Assembly: GCF_014191725.1 (NCBI RefSeq) | Contig: NZ_JACHWZ010000005.1 | Coordinates: forward strand, 124,001 to 188,000 | From: Microbulbifer rhizosphaerae | GTDB taxonomy: Bacteria > Pseudomonadota > Gammaproteobacteria > Pseudomonadales > Cellvibrionaceae | Direction of reading: 5' to 3' | DNA: 64,000 bases | Part shown: piece by piece, positions 9,240 through 17,833 of the stretch | Numbering within the stretch: position 1 is the first letter of the stretch | Layout: each line of letters opens with the position of its first letter | Position numbers and translations under genes: made by a program | Notes under the pieces: model-generated | What the model was told of the DNA's origin: nothing | Seen by the model: only the letters and a program-made list of their open reading frames with translations | Databases searched by the model: none

Positions 9240-9671
9240 TCAGCTGCAAACCCGCGCTATCTCCCGCTTCAACTGCTCCGCTTGTCGCTGCCGCTCGCGC
9301 TCGGTCATTTTCACTTCTTTGCCGTCCCCGCCCACGAAGGTTACGCGGCCCTGGAGAATGCGCAGTTGCCTGCGTGCGTTGTGGCAGGCTCGGGCCATCT
9401 GTTGCTGGCGCTGCTGCGCGTCCCGCTGCCGGCGGCTTTCGTATTCCTGTTGCAGTTTGGCCTGCTGTCGGGGGGCATTTCGCGCGGTGCCGCCATCGGC
9501 GCTATTGATGGGGCGAAGTTCGCCCTCGATATTCTTCGCCGCGGCTTGCGCCGGTGGGCGGTCGCCGAAGTGGACCTTGCCCTCGTCATCGACCCAGCGA
9601 TAGACCTCTTCGGCGGTGGCTGCGGCGGCCGACAACAACAATGCGATAATTCCAATCCCTGCTCTTATCAC
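9240..9671 (-). CDS. DUF4124 domain-containing periplasmic protein
   Basis: About 143 residues with a signal peptide (GIGIIALLLSAAAATAEE) followed by the DUF4124 signature VYRWVDDEGKVHFGDRPP. The rest is charged and glutamine/arginine-rich, probably helical. Function is unknown; DUF4124 proteins are secreted and often have coiled-coil tails. I use GTG 9671, which follows GAGGAGAAGAAATC, rather than an earlier in-frame start that would place the signal peptide internally. It lies 31 bp behind the protease gene, so the two are probably co-transcribed and act in the periplasm together. Confidence 0.75.
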   Translation of the reverse strand: MIRAGIGIIALLLSAAAATAEEVYRWVDDEGKVHFGDRPPAQAAAKNIEGELRPINSADGGTARNAPRQQAKLQQEYESRRQRDAQQRQQQMARACHNARRQLRILQGRVTFVGGDGKEVKMTERERQRQAEQLKREIARVCS

Positions 9672-9702
9672 GATTTCTTCTCCTCTGATCACCGGCCGCC
9701 GA

Positions 9703-11208
9703 TCACTCGCCACCTTCCTCCTGCGCCAGGGTGCTGAACAGTCCCTGGGAGTGGCGGTTGGGGATGTGGTAGGTCTGTAGTATGAAGGGTTGTTGCTCGC
9801 GCGCGGCGGCGGCGTCCAGCACCATGCGATAGCCGCCCTGGTCCCGTAACTCGACGAAGGTCTGCTCGTTGCTTTCCATCAACTGGGCGAATTCCTCGAA
9901 GTCCGTTACCGGCGAGCCGTTGACCGAATCGATAATCCAGTTTTTCCAGTCGTGGTAGCCCAGATTCACCGCCGCCGGCAGCACCTTCAGCGCCACCACC
10001 AGTTCGCGGCGTTGGGCGTCCCCCCACTGGTTGCGCGCATGGAGGTAATCGATGGGCGCCTTGGAGTGCCAGTTGTTCCCCCAGCGCTTGATCAGGTTCA
10101 TGTTCAGCGGCACGAACACCACGCCGCCGTAGATGTAATAGCGGGGACGCTGGTCGTACTGTTCGCTCAATACCAGCGAGCGTGACAGCGGCGCCGCCGC
10201 CAGTTCGACCTTCGCGCTGTGCACCTCGCCGTCGCGGGAGAAGCGCACCGGCAGTTTGTCGCCCACATGATACTGATCCACCGCGTAGTGGTAGTTGGTG
10301 CGCTGGTTTTCCCTCCACTCAACGGTGCGGTCTGCGGCCACCGCGTAGCCGTCCACCTCCAGCAGCACGTCGCCCGGGCGCAGTACCTGGGCTGCGGGCG
10401 AATCTTCGAAGACCTTCACGATCAGCGCGCCCTCCTGGCCGTCGTCGAGATCCGCCGCCTGCTTCATGGCCGGGCTCTCCATGCTCTGGGTGACCGCCCC
10501 CAGTTCTGGAAAGCCCTGGTGCACGCCGTCTTCGGCGTCCTCGAGCACGTGCTCGATCACGCTGGGGGGGACGAAATAGCCCAGGTTCTCGGCGCCCTGG
10601 CTCTGGTTGGTCTGCATGGCCACGCCGACGATACGGCCGTTGGAAATCACCGGTCCGCCGCTGTTGCCGGGGTTGATGGCGGCGTCTATCTGCCCGGCCA
10701 TCAGGTAGCTCTCGGCGTGGGCGTAGTACTGGTGCTCAACCCGCGAGAGCACGCCGCGGGTGATGGACAGGGACTTGCCGCCGATGGGGTAGCCGTACAC
10801 CGTGACTTCCTCCTGCAGGTCCGGCAGTTCGCCCATGGCCAGGGGGCGGGTGCCCTCGAAGAAGCTGTCGTCCTCCACGGTGAGCAGGGCCAGGTCTGCA
10901 TCGTGGGACACGAACTGCACCCGGGCGCGGAATTTCTCCGCGTCTCCGTGGCGCTGTACCTGGATAAAGCTGCCATTGGCTATTACATGCGCGTTGGTGA
11001 GGATGCGCTTGTCATCGATCACCGCGCCGGAGCCGGACAGTTGCTGGGCGTTGAGCAGCGCCCAGGGATTGAAGTAGTCCGGCGCTGCGGCGGTAGTGTA
11101 GATCTTGATAATGGAGCGCTTGAGCTGCTCCCGTTCGCGGCTGTCGGCGGCGGCGGGCTGGGTGAATATCAGCAGCAGGAGGGCGAGGGGGGCTAGTCGT
11201 TTCATCAT
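9703..11208 (-). CDS. periplasmic trypsin-like serine protease with PDZ domain(s), Deg/HtrA-like
   Basis: A 501-residue exported protease. A signal peptide ends near residue 21. The S1C catalytic triad is complete: H74 in TNAHVIA, D105 in HDADLALL and S183 in NPGNSGGP. A PDZ domain follows (about 245-330, with VLRPGDVLLEVDG), and a second PDZ-like region includes NLGYHDWKNWIIDSVNG. Unlike DegP it carries a long linker between the PDZ-like regions. Likely role is envelope protein quality control or processing. It heads a two-gene unit with the DUF4124 gene. Confidence 0.85.
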   Translation of the reverse strand: MMKRLAPLALLLLIFTQPAAADSREREQLKRSIIKIYTTAAAPDYFNPWALLNAQQLSGSGAVIDDKRILTNAHVIANGSFIQVQRHGDAEKFRARVQFVSHDADLALLTVEDDSFFEGTRPLAMGELPDLQEEVTVYGYPIGGKSLSITRGVLSRVEHQYYAHAESYLMAGQIDAAINPGNSGGPVISNGRIVGVAMQTNQSQGAENLGYFVPPSVIEHVLEDAEDGVHQGFPELGAVTQSMESPAMKQAADLDDGQEGALIVKVFEDSPAAQVLRPGDVLLEVDGYAVAADRTVEWRENQRTNYHYAVDQYHVGDKLPVRFSRDGEVHSAKVELAAAPLSRSLVLSEQYDQRPRYYIYGGVVFVPLNMNLIKRWGNNWHSKAPIDYLHARNQWGDAQRRELVVALKVLPAAVNLGYHDWKNWIIDSVNGSPVTDFEEFAQLMESNEQTFVELRDQGGYRMVLDAAAAREQQPFILQTYHIPNRHSQGLFSTLAQEEGGE

Positions 11209-11309
11209 GGGCGGCGAAATTATTGCTTAGTGTGGCGAGTGTAGCAGTTGGTGCAGTACCCCTGTAGGAGTCTGTCTGCGGGCGAAAATTCCCTGGTGCC
11301 GTATCACGG

Positions 11310-11687
11310 CTAGTCCTGTTCGCGCAGAAAGCGGTGAATCTGCCGGCGCTGTTTCTTGTTGGGGCGCTCGCTGTGGACGCCGGCGTTGCCGGCCCGTCGC
11401 TCGGCGCTAGCCTGCTCGCGCCTGGCGATACTGGCCTCGGTTTCCCGGTACAGGGTGCGGGCGACGTCGGCGCCGCGGCGCTGATCGGACAGGGCCAGCA
11501 CCTCCACTTCCACCAGATCCCATCCCTGGCGGATGCCCAGGGTGATGCCGGTGGTGATCTCCTTGCTGGCTTTGATCCGCTGGCCGTCGGCGTGCACCTT
11601 GCCGCCCTCGATGGCCTGCTTGGCGATGCTGCGGGTCTTGTAGAAGCGCGCGGCCCAGAGCCATTTGTCGATACGTACTTTGTCCAT
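11310..11687 (-). CDS. hslR: ribosome-associated heat shock protein Hsp15
   Basis: About 125 residues with an N-terminal S4 RNA-binding domain (VRIDKWLWAARFYKTRSIA, then AIEGGKVHADGQR) and a basic C-terminal tail (NKKQRRQIHRFLREQD). Hsp15 binds stalled 50S subunits carrying nascent chains and helps recycle them. ATG 11687 (MDKVRIDKW) is preferred to an ATG eight codons upstream because it places the S4 domain at the N-terminus as in the family. It lies between yrfG and hslO/pckA in the enterobacterial order, but is split from hslO by about 4.4 kb of other genes. Confidence 0.9.
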   Translation of the reverse strand: MDKVRIDKWLWAARFYKTRSIAKQAIEGGKVHADGQRIKASKEITTGITLGIRQGWDLVEVEVLALSDQRRGADVARTLYRETEASIARREQASAERRAGNAGVHSERPNKKQRRQIHRFLREQD

Positions 11688-11739
11688 TGACGGCTTGGAT
11701 TGGTTAATCAACTTTTGGGGTAACTACTTACCCCCCCTA

Positions 11740-11813
11740 GTAGGAGCGGCCGCTGGCCGCGATCGGTCTTGCTACGTAGCTGATGCCGATCGCGGCCAGC
11801 GGCCGCTCCTACA
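11740..11813. repeat. REP-like palindromic repeat, family A (paired inverted)
   Basis: TAGGAGCGGCCGCTGGCCG and its inverted copy form arms around about 25 bp between hslR and yrfG. The same family recurs about ten times in this window, always intergenic. It could act as a transcript-end hairpin. Confidence 0.9.
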
Positions 11814-11838
11814 GCGCATAATCATTCCGAGTCCCGAA

Positions 11839-12492
11839 TTAGATCGCCATTATCTCATCGAACTGGTGAATCGTCGGGAAATCCGCGATCTCCCGCATGG
11901 GGCCGCGGCTGTCCGGCTGGCGGATGCACAGCAACTGGCCGATGCCGTAGGCGCGGGCGGCGGCGAGTACGCTCTCGTTGTCGTCCACGAACAGGGTGCG
12001 GGAGGGCTCGAAGTCGATATGCTCCCGCAGCGCCGGCCAGAAGTGTTCGCTCTCCTTGGCGTGGCCCAGGTCGTGGGAGGAGACGATGCCGTCCAGCCAA
12101 CGGTCTATGCCGGTGATTTCCAGCTTGTGGGCGAGGCCGGCCGGGTGGGCATTGGTGACCAGTTGTACCTGCTTGTCCAACCGGCGCAGCCCGTCGAGAA
12201 AGGATTCTGTCTGCGGGCGCAGGGCAATGCGGTCCTCAATCTCTCGCAGGATGGCGGCGATATCCAGTTTCAGTTCCCGGGACCAGAAGTTAAGGCAGTA
12301 CCACTCCAGGGAGCCGCGGCGGGCATCGATCTGCGCGCCCAACTGCTCTTCCGCCTGCGCCAGCGGGATATCGTGGATTTCCGCGTAGCGCCTGGGCAGG
12401 TGGGTGAGCCAGAAGTGGTTATCGTAGTGCAGGTCGAGCAGGGTGCCGTCCATATCCAACAGCACCGTGTCGACGTTTTGCCAGTCGAGCAT
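11839..12492 (-). CDS. yrfG: GMP/IMP nucleotidase, HAD superfamily
   Basis: A 217-residue HAD hydrolase. Motif I DMDGTLLD (nucleophile D13, acid D15), motif II in LVTNAH, a lysine in DLGHAKES and motif IV in FVDDNES are all visible. E. coli YrfG dephosphorylates GMP and IMP, and its gene is next to hslR there as here. The start at ATG 12492 (MLDWQNVDTVLLDMDGT) is normal for the family. It precedes hslR on the same strand with a palindromic repeat pair between them, so transcription may be attenuated at that point. Confidence 0.88.
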   Translation of the reverse strand: MLDWQNVDTVLLDMDGTLLDLHYDNHFWLTHLPRRYAEIHDIPLAQAEEQLGAQIDARRGSLEWYCLNFWSRELKLDIAAILREIEDRIALRPQTESFLDGLRRLDKQVQLVTNAHPAGLAHKLEITGIDRWLDGIVSSHDLGHAKESEHFWPALREHIDFEPSRTLFVDDNESVLAAARAYGIGQLLCIRQPDSRGPMREIADFPTIHQFDEIMAI

Positions 12493-12569
12493 GGGATTCA
12501 GTTTACCTCTCGTTTAAGGGCGATGGAGCAGAGCATAGGCCATGTTCTTGTCGCCCTTATGAATTCCCA

Positions 12570-13244
12570 TTATGCCCGCGCGCGAGCCAGCCCGTACAGC
12601 AGCGCCAGCTGCGCCCCGTAGTAGGTGACCATGATCGCGGTGCCGGCCATTGGCAGCGGGATCACGAATTTATTCAGCGCGATCAGGGTATCGGAAACCA
12701 TAAAGCTGACAGCGCCGGCGAACAGCAGCGCAGAGTCGCTCCGGTGGGCGGCGGCGCAGAGGGCCATGATCACGATCGCCAGCAGGTAGACCAGCACTGC
12801 TGGCGCCAGTTCCCCCGCCGCCGGCAGCAGCGTCCGCGCCAGCAGGATGGCGGCGATCAGCACCGGTACGCCGCGCAGCGCGGTGCGCCGGCTGCGGAAG
12901 TCCGCCGCGCGCAGGAAGTTGCCGGCGTAGATCAGCTGCGCGAGCAGGAAGGCGCCCAGGCCATAGACAAAGCCATGGGAAAACTCCAGGGCCAGCAACA
13001 GGTCCCCCAGCGCGGAGAAAGTCAGTGCGCAGAGGGTCAGGGTGCGGGTGAGGCCGCTCAGGCTGCGCAGGGCGAGCAGCGCGAGTATGGCGATGGGCAC
13101 GATTTTCATGGACGCCATCCAGGGGCCGCGCAGGCCGTAGGCGTCGAGCACCATATAAATCGCCGCACACGCCGTGAAGGCCAGGAGCGGGCGCGACAGG
13201 GACCGTGACAGCGGACTCGCGACGGTTGCGGGGAACTCGGTCAT
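12570..13244 (-). CDS. lysoplasmalogenase (YhhN/TMEM86 family)
   Basis: About 224 residues with eight predicted membrane helices. The family pattern is visible as [16 protein letters not shown] at the start, the [19 protein letters not shown] segment ([25 protein letters not shown] begins with these residues) and [14 protein letters not shown] near the C-terminus. YhhN/TMEM86 proteins hydrolyse the vinyl-ether bond of lysoplasmalogens in eukaryotes, and bacterial homologues share the conserved acidic residues (D in GDLLLA and SD in VSDTLI). ATG 13244 follows GCGAGAAAAGCC. It is divergent from cysK with an 83-bp gap. Confidence 0.8.
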   Translation of the reverse strand: MTEFPATVASPLSRSLSRPLLAFTACAAIYMVLDAYGLRGPWMASMKIVPIAILALLALRSLSGLTRTLTLCALTFSALGDLLLALEFSHGFVYGLGAFLLAQLIYAGNFLRAADFRSRRTALRGVPVLIAAILLARTLLPAAGELAPAVLVYLLAIVIMALCAAAHRSDSALLFAGAVSFMVSDTLIALNKFVIPLPMAGTAIMVTYYGAQLALLYGLARARA

Positions 13245-13327
13245 GGCTTTTCTCGCGTTTTTCTTGTATTTGTGTGGGGCAGTATTTGGCAAGAATATTC
13301 GACAGGCAAATCAGGAGAGCGTCGCGC

Positions 13328-14245
13328 ATGAAGGCAGCCAATATTCTCGAAACCATCGGCAACACACCCCACGTTCGCATCAATCACCTGTTTCGCCCGG
13401 ATATCGAGGTGTGGATGAAGGTGGAGCGCTTCAATCCCGGCAGCAGTATCAAGGACCGCATCGCACTGTCGATGGTGGAGGAGGCGGAGGCCAGCGGCGA
13501 ACTCAAACCCGGTGGTGTGATTGTCGAACCCACTTCCGGCAACACCGGCGTCGGTCTGGCGATGGTGGCCGCGGTGCGCGGCTACCGGCTGATTCTCACC
13601 ATGCCGGAATCCATGTCGGTGGAGCGGTGCAAGATCATGAAGGCGATGGGTGCGGAAATCGTGCTGACGCCCAGGGAGCGCGGCATGGGCGGCGCCATCG
13701 AGCGGGCCCAGGAGCTGCTGGAGGAGAACGACAACAGCTGGATGCCGCAGCAGTTCAACAACCCCGCCAACGTCAAGGCGCACCGGGAGAGGACCGCACA
13801 GGAAATCCTCGCGGATTTTCCCGAGGGGCTGGACTACCTGATTACCGGCGTCGGCACCGGCGGCCATATCAGCGGCTGCAGCGAGGTGCTGAAAGAGCAT
13901 TTCCCCAAACTGAAGACTTTCGCGGTGGAGCCGGAGAAATCGCCGGTGATCACCGGTGGCGAGAAAGGCCTGCACCGGCTGCAGGGAATCGGCGCGGGCT
14001 TTATACCGAAGATCCTCAATATCGACGTCCTCGACGACGTTATCCTGGTCAGCGAGGAGGACAGCTTTGAGATGGCCCAACAGTGTGCCCTGAGGGAGGG
14101 GATCTTCGTCGGCATCTCCTCCGGCGCCACTCTGGCGGCGGTAAAACAGCGCCAGGACCAGCTCCCTGCCGGCAGCCGGGTGCTGATATTCAGCTACGAC
14201 ACTGGCGAGCGGTACCTGTCTATCGAGGGGTTCTTTCCCGCCTAG
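13328..14245 (+). CDS. cysK: cysteine synthase (O-acetylserine sulfhydrylase, CysK type)
   Basis: A 305-residue PLP enzyme that makes cysteine from O-acetylserine and sulfide in the cytoplasm. The PLP lysine is K42 in [11 protein letters not shown], the substrate loop TSGNTG is at residues 69-74, the phosphate-binding GTGGHISG lies near 180, and the C-terminal [11 protein letters not shown] is typical of CysK more than CysM. AGGAG lies 11 nt before ATG 13328. It is followed by cysQ on the same strand, giving a small sulfur-assimilation neighbourhood, although a palindromic repeat and a separate promoter-like sequence lie between them. Confidence 0.9.
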   Translation: MKAANILETIGNTPHVRINHLFRPDIEVWMKVERFNPGSSIKDRIALSMVEEAEASGELKPGGVIVEPTSGNTGVGLAMVAAVRGYRLILTMPESMSVERCKIMKAMGAEIVLTPRERGMGGAIERAQELLEENDNSWMPQQFNNPANVKAHRERTAQEILADFPEGLDYLITGVGTGGHISGCSEVLKEHFPKLKTFAVEPEKSPVITGGEKGLHRLQGIGAGFIPKILNIDVLDDVILVSEEDSFEMAQQCALREGIFVGISSGATLAAVKQRQDQLPAGSRVLIFSYDTGERYLSIEGFFPA

Positions 14246-14271
14246 CATTAAAGTTACCTCCTGTGGGAGCC

Positions 14272-14339
14272 TGCCTCGCAGGTGATTAAATCGGTGCTAT
14301 CTGGCACGCCCTATTCATCAGCGGGGCTGGCTCCCACAG
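14272..14339. repeat. palindromic repeat, family B (GGGAGCCTGC type)
   Basis: TGTGGGAGCCTGCCTCGCAG at one end and CTGGCTCCCACA at the other bracket about 40 bp between cysK and cysQ. It is related to the TGTAGGAGCCTGCTTGCAGG family seen near 27.1, 30.1 and 36.7 kb. Confidence 0.75.
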
Positions 14340-14410
14340 AGCTGAGCCCTGGACAGCAAGGCTGATCGCCCGATGGCACGGCAGCCGGTGGGATCACCGC
14401 AGCCGATGCG

Positions 14411-14416
14411 TATAAT
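14411..14416 (+). promoter_or_regulatory. candidate -10 box of cysQ
   Basis: A perfect TATAAT lies 27 nt upstream of the cysQ ATG, in the sequence GCGTATAATGCC. The -35 region is not consensus. GGAGG sits 6 nt before the start codon. Confidence 0.5.
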
Positions 14417-14443
14417 GCCCCACTCATACAAGCTGGAGGGATT

Positions 14444-15283
14444 ATGGACAAGGCGCTGGATATGAAGGTATTGGTGGAGCAGGTGATCGACATCTGCGCC
14501 CGCGCAGGCGATGCGATCCTCAAGGTGTACAACAGCAGCGCCGAACTGGAAGTGGACACCAAGGCGGACGATTCCCCGGTCACCGCCGCAGACCTGGCCG
14601 CCCACCGGTTGCTGGAGCCGGCGCTGGCGGCGCTGATCGAAGGTGTCCCGGTGCTCTCCGAGGAACAGGAAATCCTGCCCTATAGTGAGCGCCGCCAGTG
14701 GAAGCGCTACTGGATTGTCGACCCACTGGACGGCACCAAGGAATTTATCCGCCGCACCGGCGAGTTCACCGTGAACGTGGCGCTGATCGAGGACGGCGAG
14801 CCAGTGCTGGGGGTGGTGCACGTACCGGTGCTGGATATCACCTACGCCGGCTGCAAAAACAACGGCGCCTTCAAACGCAGCGCCGGGACCGAACAGTCGA
14901 TTCGCGTGCGCAGCCTGGCGCCGCGCCTTGAGGCCGGCGAGCCGGTGGAGCTGGTGGCCAGCCGCAGCCACGGCGCCGGCGCCGTGGACCGTCTGGTGGA
15001 ACGCATCGAATCCGATCTGGGCAGTGTGGCCTGCAAGAATATGGGCAGTTCGCTCAAGTTGTGCCTGGTGGCCGAGGGCGCTGCGGACCTCTACCCGCGC
15101 CTGGCGCCCACCTGCGAGTGGGATACCGCCGCGGCCCAGGCGGTGGTGGAGGCCGCGGGAGGCGTGGTGGTGGACGACAAGTTCCGGCTGTTGCGCTACA
15201 ACACCAAGGATTCCCTGCTCAATCCCCACTTCTATGTCATCGGCGACTCCGGATTCCCCTGGCGAGAATTGCTCACAAAATAA
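14444..15283 (+). CDS. cysQ: 3'(2'),5'-bisphosphate nucleotidase
   Basis: A 279-residue member of the lithium-sensitive inositol-monophosphatase fold. It removes the 3'-phosphate from PAP/PAPS, relieving inhibition of sulfotransfer during sulfate assimilation. The metal-site motif DPLDGTKE is at residues 93-100, with an upstream SEEQE acid pair (near 72-75) and the C-terminal WDTAAAQAVVEAAGG block. The start is well supported by GGAGG at 14435-14439. Placement after cysK fits a sulfur role. The reading frame is intact and the GC content is high. Confidence 0.9.
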   Translation: MDKALDMKVLVEQVIDICARAGDAILKVYNSSAELEVDTKADDSPVTAADLAAHRLLEPALAALIEGVPVLSEEQEILPYSERRQWKRYWIVDPLDGTKEFIRRTGEFTVNVALIEDGEPVLGVVHVPVLDITYAGCKNNGAFKRSAGTEQSIRVRSLAPRLEAGEPVELVASRSHGAGAVDRLVERIESDLGSVACKNMGSSLKLCLVAEGAADLYPRLAPTCEWDTAAAQAVVEAAGGVVVDDKFRLLRYNTKDSLLNPHFYVIGDSGFPWRELLTK

Positions 15284-15366
15284 CCAATTTCAACTAAGCT
15301 TTACTGTAAGCCAAGTTTTCGGGCGACCCGGCTCGCCCGGCTGTCTGTATTGGTAGAGGTAAAGCC

Positions 15367-15573
15367 ATGACCCGCCCCCGCAGCGCTCACGTCAACATCA
15401 GCGAGAGCGAGACCCGCAAGCTGCGCCAGCAGTTGGAAGTGGAAATCACCTGGCTGAACCGGCAACTGGAGGAGCTGCAGGGTGCGGAGACCGACCTGGA
15501 TATCTCCCTGCTGCAGACCTATCGGGAGATGATCTTCTCCCGTCGCGCGCTGCTCGGCCGCATTCCCCGCTGA
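15367..15573 (+). CDS. small conserved cytoplasmic protein of unknown function
   Basis: A 68-residue, charged, highly helical protein (SESETRKLRQQLEVEITWLN...) with heptad-like leucines suggesting a short coiled coil. There is no signal peptide. AGAGGTAAAGCC before ATG 15367 is a good ribosome-binding site, and codon use matches the chromosome, so it is probably real. It lies 84 bp after cysQ on the same strand and could be in the same transcript; two hairpins follow it. I do not recognise a family. Confidence 0.65.
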   Translation: MTRPRSAHVNISESETRKLRQQLEVEITWLNRQLEELQGAETDLDISLLQTYREMIFSRRALLGRIPR

Positions 15574-15582
15574 GGCGGAAAT

Positions 15583-15612
15583 TTTTTCAAGGACCTGCAT
15601 AGGTCTTGAAAA
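15583..15612 (+). terminator. hairpin, probable terminator
   Basis: TTTTCAAG(G)ACCT and AGGTCTTGAAAA pair with one bulge around GCAT, 10 bp past the small-gene stop. Confidence 0.55.
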
Positions 15613-15632
15613 GGCGCGCAATTTTATTTTGG

Positions 15633-15658
15633 GAAAACTCCCAGGCCGGAGTTTTTTC
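15633..15658 (+). terminator. rho-independent terminator
   Basis: AAAACTCC-CAGGCC-GGAGTTTTTT is a classic stem followed by a T-run. It ends the cysQ/small-gene transcript. Confidence 0.75.
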
Positions 15659-15730
15659 GCGCGCAAATTTGCCACGGAAAACTGAAAGCCGTCTACGCTT
15701 GGTACGTTAATGTAATAAGAGTAACGTCCG

Positions 15731-16012
15731 ATGCGTTATCCGGTTGTGGTTCACAATATTGAATACGCCGGCTTCGGCGCCATAGCGCCGGACCTGCCCC
15801 ATTGCCATTGCCACGCCGACACCCTCGACGCCACGCTGCAGAAAATGGCGGAAACCATTTTGCAGCGCCTGGAAGAAGTGCGTGCCGTCGGAAAGGCGCC
15901 GCCGACGCCGGGCAATATAGAAACCCTGCGCAACAACCCGGCTTTTGCCGGCGGCATCTGGGCCATTATCGACGTGGCACATTCCCACTCGTCCCCCAGC
16001 GCCGAACCCTGA
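15731..16012 (+). CDS. HicB-like antitoxin-family protein without a HicA partner
   Basis: 93 residues beginning MRYPVVVHNIEYAGFGAIAP, which matches the partial RNase-H-like fold of HicB proteins (the usual pattern is a strand, then F.A..PDLPGC; here it is APDLPHCHCHADTLDATLQKM). No DNA-binding tail is evident after residue 75, and no small HicA toxin lies on either side. It is flanked by a terminator upstream and an outer-membrane protein gene downstream. It is probably an orphan HicB-domain protein; a toxin-antitoxin function is not supported by context. Confidence 0.55.
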   Translation: MRYPVVVHNIEYAGFGAIAPDLPHCHCHADTLDATLQKMAETILQRLEEVRAVGKAPPTPGNIETLRNNPAFAGGIWAIIDVAHSHSSPSAEP

Positions 16013-16051
16013 ATATCTGTCGGTAAATCGTTTGCACCAAGGAAGGTTGTG

Positions 16052-16612
16052 ATGAAAAAAATCCTGTTTGTCCTCGCTTTTCTCACCTCATCTACAGCCG
16101 GCGCGATAGGGTGGAACAACCCCATCGAAGGTATCTGCGCCGGCGAGTACCGGGTGATTACCACCCTAGGCTCTGGGCAGGGAGAGCTGCAGATCGAGAA
16201 CGACCAGGATTTTTTCGGCCTCGCCAGTATCGGCATCACGCCCACGGTGGGAGTTTGGCAGGTGGAACTGCGCTACTCCCATTTCGACGGCAGCGGTGTC
16301 ACCGTCGACCAGTACGGCATCAATTTCAAGGTGGATTTCAGCCTCGCCTGCGACGTGCAGTGCCTCTATTGGATGGCGGGCTGGAACTATGGCGAATTCG
16401 ACGTGGACACCGTGGAGCAGCACGGCTTTGTGTTCCTGGTGGACGATCACGACGAGCAGGGCTACTGGAACGCCGGGGTCGGCTACCGCTACAACTGGAC
16501 GGACGATCTCGACACCTCGCTGGAGTACAACTACAACGATATTGATCGGGTGGCGGGGGTTGACCTTGGGCACCTGCGTACGTGGACGCTCAATCTCAGT
16601 TATCGTTTCTAG
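16052..16612 (+). CDS. small outer-membrane beta-barrel protein
   Basis: 186 residues. A signal peptide (MKKILFVLAFLTSSTAGA) is followed by alternating amphipathic strands (VGVWQVELRYSHF, GINFKVDFSLAC, WNAGVGYRYNW, DTSLEYNYNDI) and a terminal strand LNLSYRF ending in phenylalanine, the normal BAM signal. An eight-strand barrel is likely. AAGGAAGG precedes ATG 16052, which is preferred to the adjacent GTG. It is followed by a palindromic repeat and convergent with the next outer-membrane gene. The specific role is unknown. Confidence 0.7.
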   Translation: MKKILFVLAFLTSSTAGAIGWNNPIEGICAGEYRVITTLGSGQGELQIENDQDFFGLASIGITPTVGVWQVELRYSHFDGSGVTVDQYGINFKVDFSLACDVQCLYWMAGWNYGEFDVDTVEQHGFVFLVDDHDEQGYWNAGVGYRYNWTDDLDTSLEYNYNDIDRVAGVDLGHLRTWTLNLSYRF

Positions 16613-16629
16613 CGCAAGCCGGCAAGCTT

Positions 16630-16710
16630 GATCGCGGCCAACGGCGGATGGCCGCCCCGCCGCTCCTACAAAGATTCTTTTCACTGTAGGAGCGGCCGTT
16701 GGCCGCGATC
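16630..16710. repeat. palindromic repeat, family A, long-armed variant (left copy)
   Basis: GATCGCGGCC...CGCTCCTACA and TGTAGGAGCGGCCGTTGGCC form arms. One arm carries an extra GGCGGATGGCCGCCCC segment. It is nearly identical, including the AAAGATTCTTTTCAC spacer, to 18294-18374, and in the same orientation. Confidence 0.9.
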
Positions 16711-16725
16711 AGGTTTCCAGGTTAT

Positions 16726-17763
16726 TTAAAAAGCGTAGGAAAGACTCATATTCACCCCATCCTCCCGCGCCAACTGGTAGCCGTTGTAGTGCGCGGAGAT
16801 ATCCCCCACCCACTCCAGCCCCAAGCGTATACCGGCCAGTGCACCGCCCTGCGCCACCAGGTTGAAACCCAGCCCCAGGTCCAGCATCTCACCGCCGTAG
16901 TTGCCCTGCAGATCCGCCGGGCTCGAGTGGTTGTGCGAACCCTTGTAGTGACCGTCGATATCCCCCTCTTTTGAGTACTGCAATCGCGCCGAGAGGCTCA
17001 ACCAGTCGGCCACGCGGTAGGCACTCCAGGCAGTGGCGCCGTAGCGCTCGCCAAAAGCGAAGTCGGAATCGTTTTCGCTCTCCATCGGCAGGCGCGCGGA
17101 GAGCTGGGCGCCCCAGCTCAGCCTGTCCAAGGCGCTTGTGTAAGTGAGGGAGGGCAACAGGTCCCAGGTGCCGGTGCCCAACTGCATACCGTAGTGGACG
17201 AAGGTACCGTCGGCATTTTTCTCGTCCACTGAACCGGTGGGCGCGCTCACCGCCAGGGTTGCGTGCAGCCGCTGGGCGCCGGCGCCCGCCAGGCGGAAGA
17301 GTCCGCCTACCACCGTGTCGCCGGTGCCGGAAACCCGACCCCTGTGGCTGCCCATCTCGTGGCCGCCGTGCATATCGCCATGGCCGCCGCCGGTCATCGC
17401 CATATCCATCTCCATGGACATGACCTGGGGCATCAGCATCAGGGTCAGGTCGTTGGACACCGCGTACATGATGTCCAGCATATGCATTTCCATAGTCATG
17501 CCGGTGGGCATCATCGAATAGTCGGCTGCGGCCAGGTCCGTCGCCTCCACCTCGTCCGAACCGCGATAGATCCCGGAATACTCCTCGCGCATGGCGCGGT
17601 AGCCGAACATCCACTCACCTTTCGCGTGCAGGTGATCGGCCATCACTCCGGCGGGAGCGTGACCCTCGGGTAGAAAGATCGGTGCCCTGTCCCCGTGGGC
17701 GAAAGCGGTTTGCGCTGCGAAGCTAGCCGTTGCGGCCAGCAGAACGGAATTAATTTGTTTCAC
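16726..17763 (-). CDS. outer-membrane channel/transporter-like protein (phenol-MetA/DUF3570-like barrel)
   Basis: About 345 residues with a signal peptide (INSVLLAATASFAAQTAFAHG) and a barrel-like body ending in NMSLSYAF. A striking methionine/histidine-rich stretch (MTMEMHML, MSMEMDMAMTGGGHGDMH, near residues 100-150) looks like soft-metal (Cu) binding. The family resembles the MetA-pathway/transporter outer-membrane proteins often found with copper genes. GTG 17763 follows AGGAGAAAATCC; there is no usable ATG near the signal peptide. It lies 70 bp behind a His-rich DUF2946 protein, so a copper-handling pair is likely. Confidence 0.7.
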   Translation of the reverse strand: MKQINSVLLAATASFAAQTAFAHGDRAPIFLPEGHAPAGVMADHLHAKGEWMFGYRAMREEYSGIYRGSDEVEATDLAAADYSMMPTGMTMEMHMLDIMYAVSNDLTLMLMPQVMSMEMDMAMTGGGHGDMHGGHEMGSHRGRVSGTGDTVVGGLFRLAGAGAQRLHATLAVSAPTGSVDEKNADGTFVHYGMQLGTGTWDLLPSLTYTSALDRLSWGAQLSARLPMESENDSDFAFGERYGATAWSAYRVADWLSLSARLQYSKEGDIDGHYKGSHNHSSPADLQGNYGGEMLDLGLGFNLVAQGGALAGIRLGLEWVGDISAHYNGYQLAREDGVNMSLSYAF

Positions 17764-17833
17764 GGATTTTCTCCTGCAATATACCCGCACACCGCAAAAA
17801 CTTTGCGGTGCGAAATCAAAAAGTTTTTTCTTT

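Noticed and set aside
15731..16012. A HicAB toxin-antitoxin system
   Set aside because: Only a HicB-like protein is present. No HicA-size gene lies upstream or downstream, and the DNA-binding tail is not evident.
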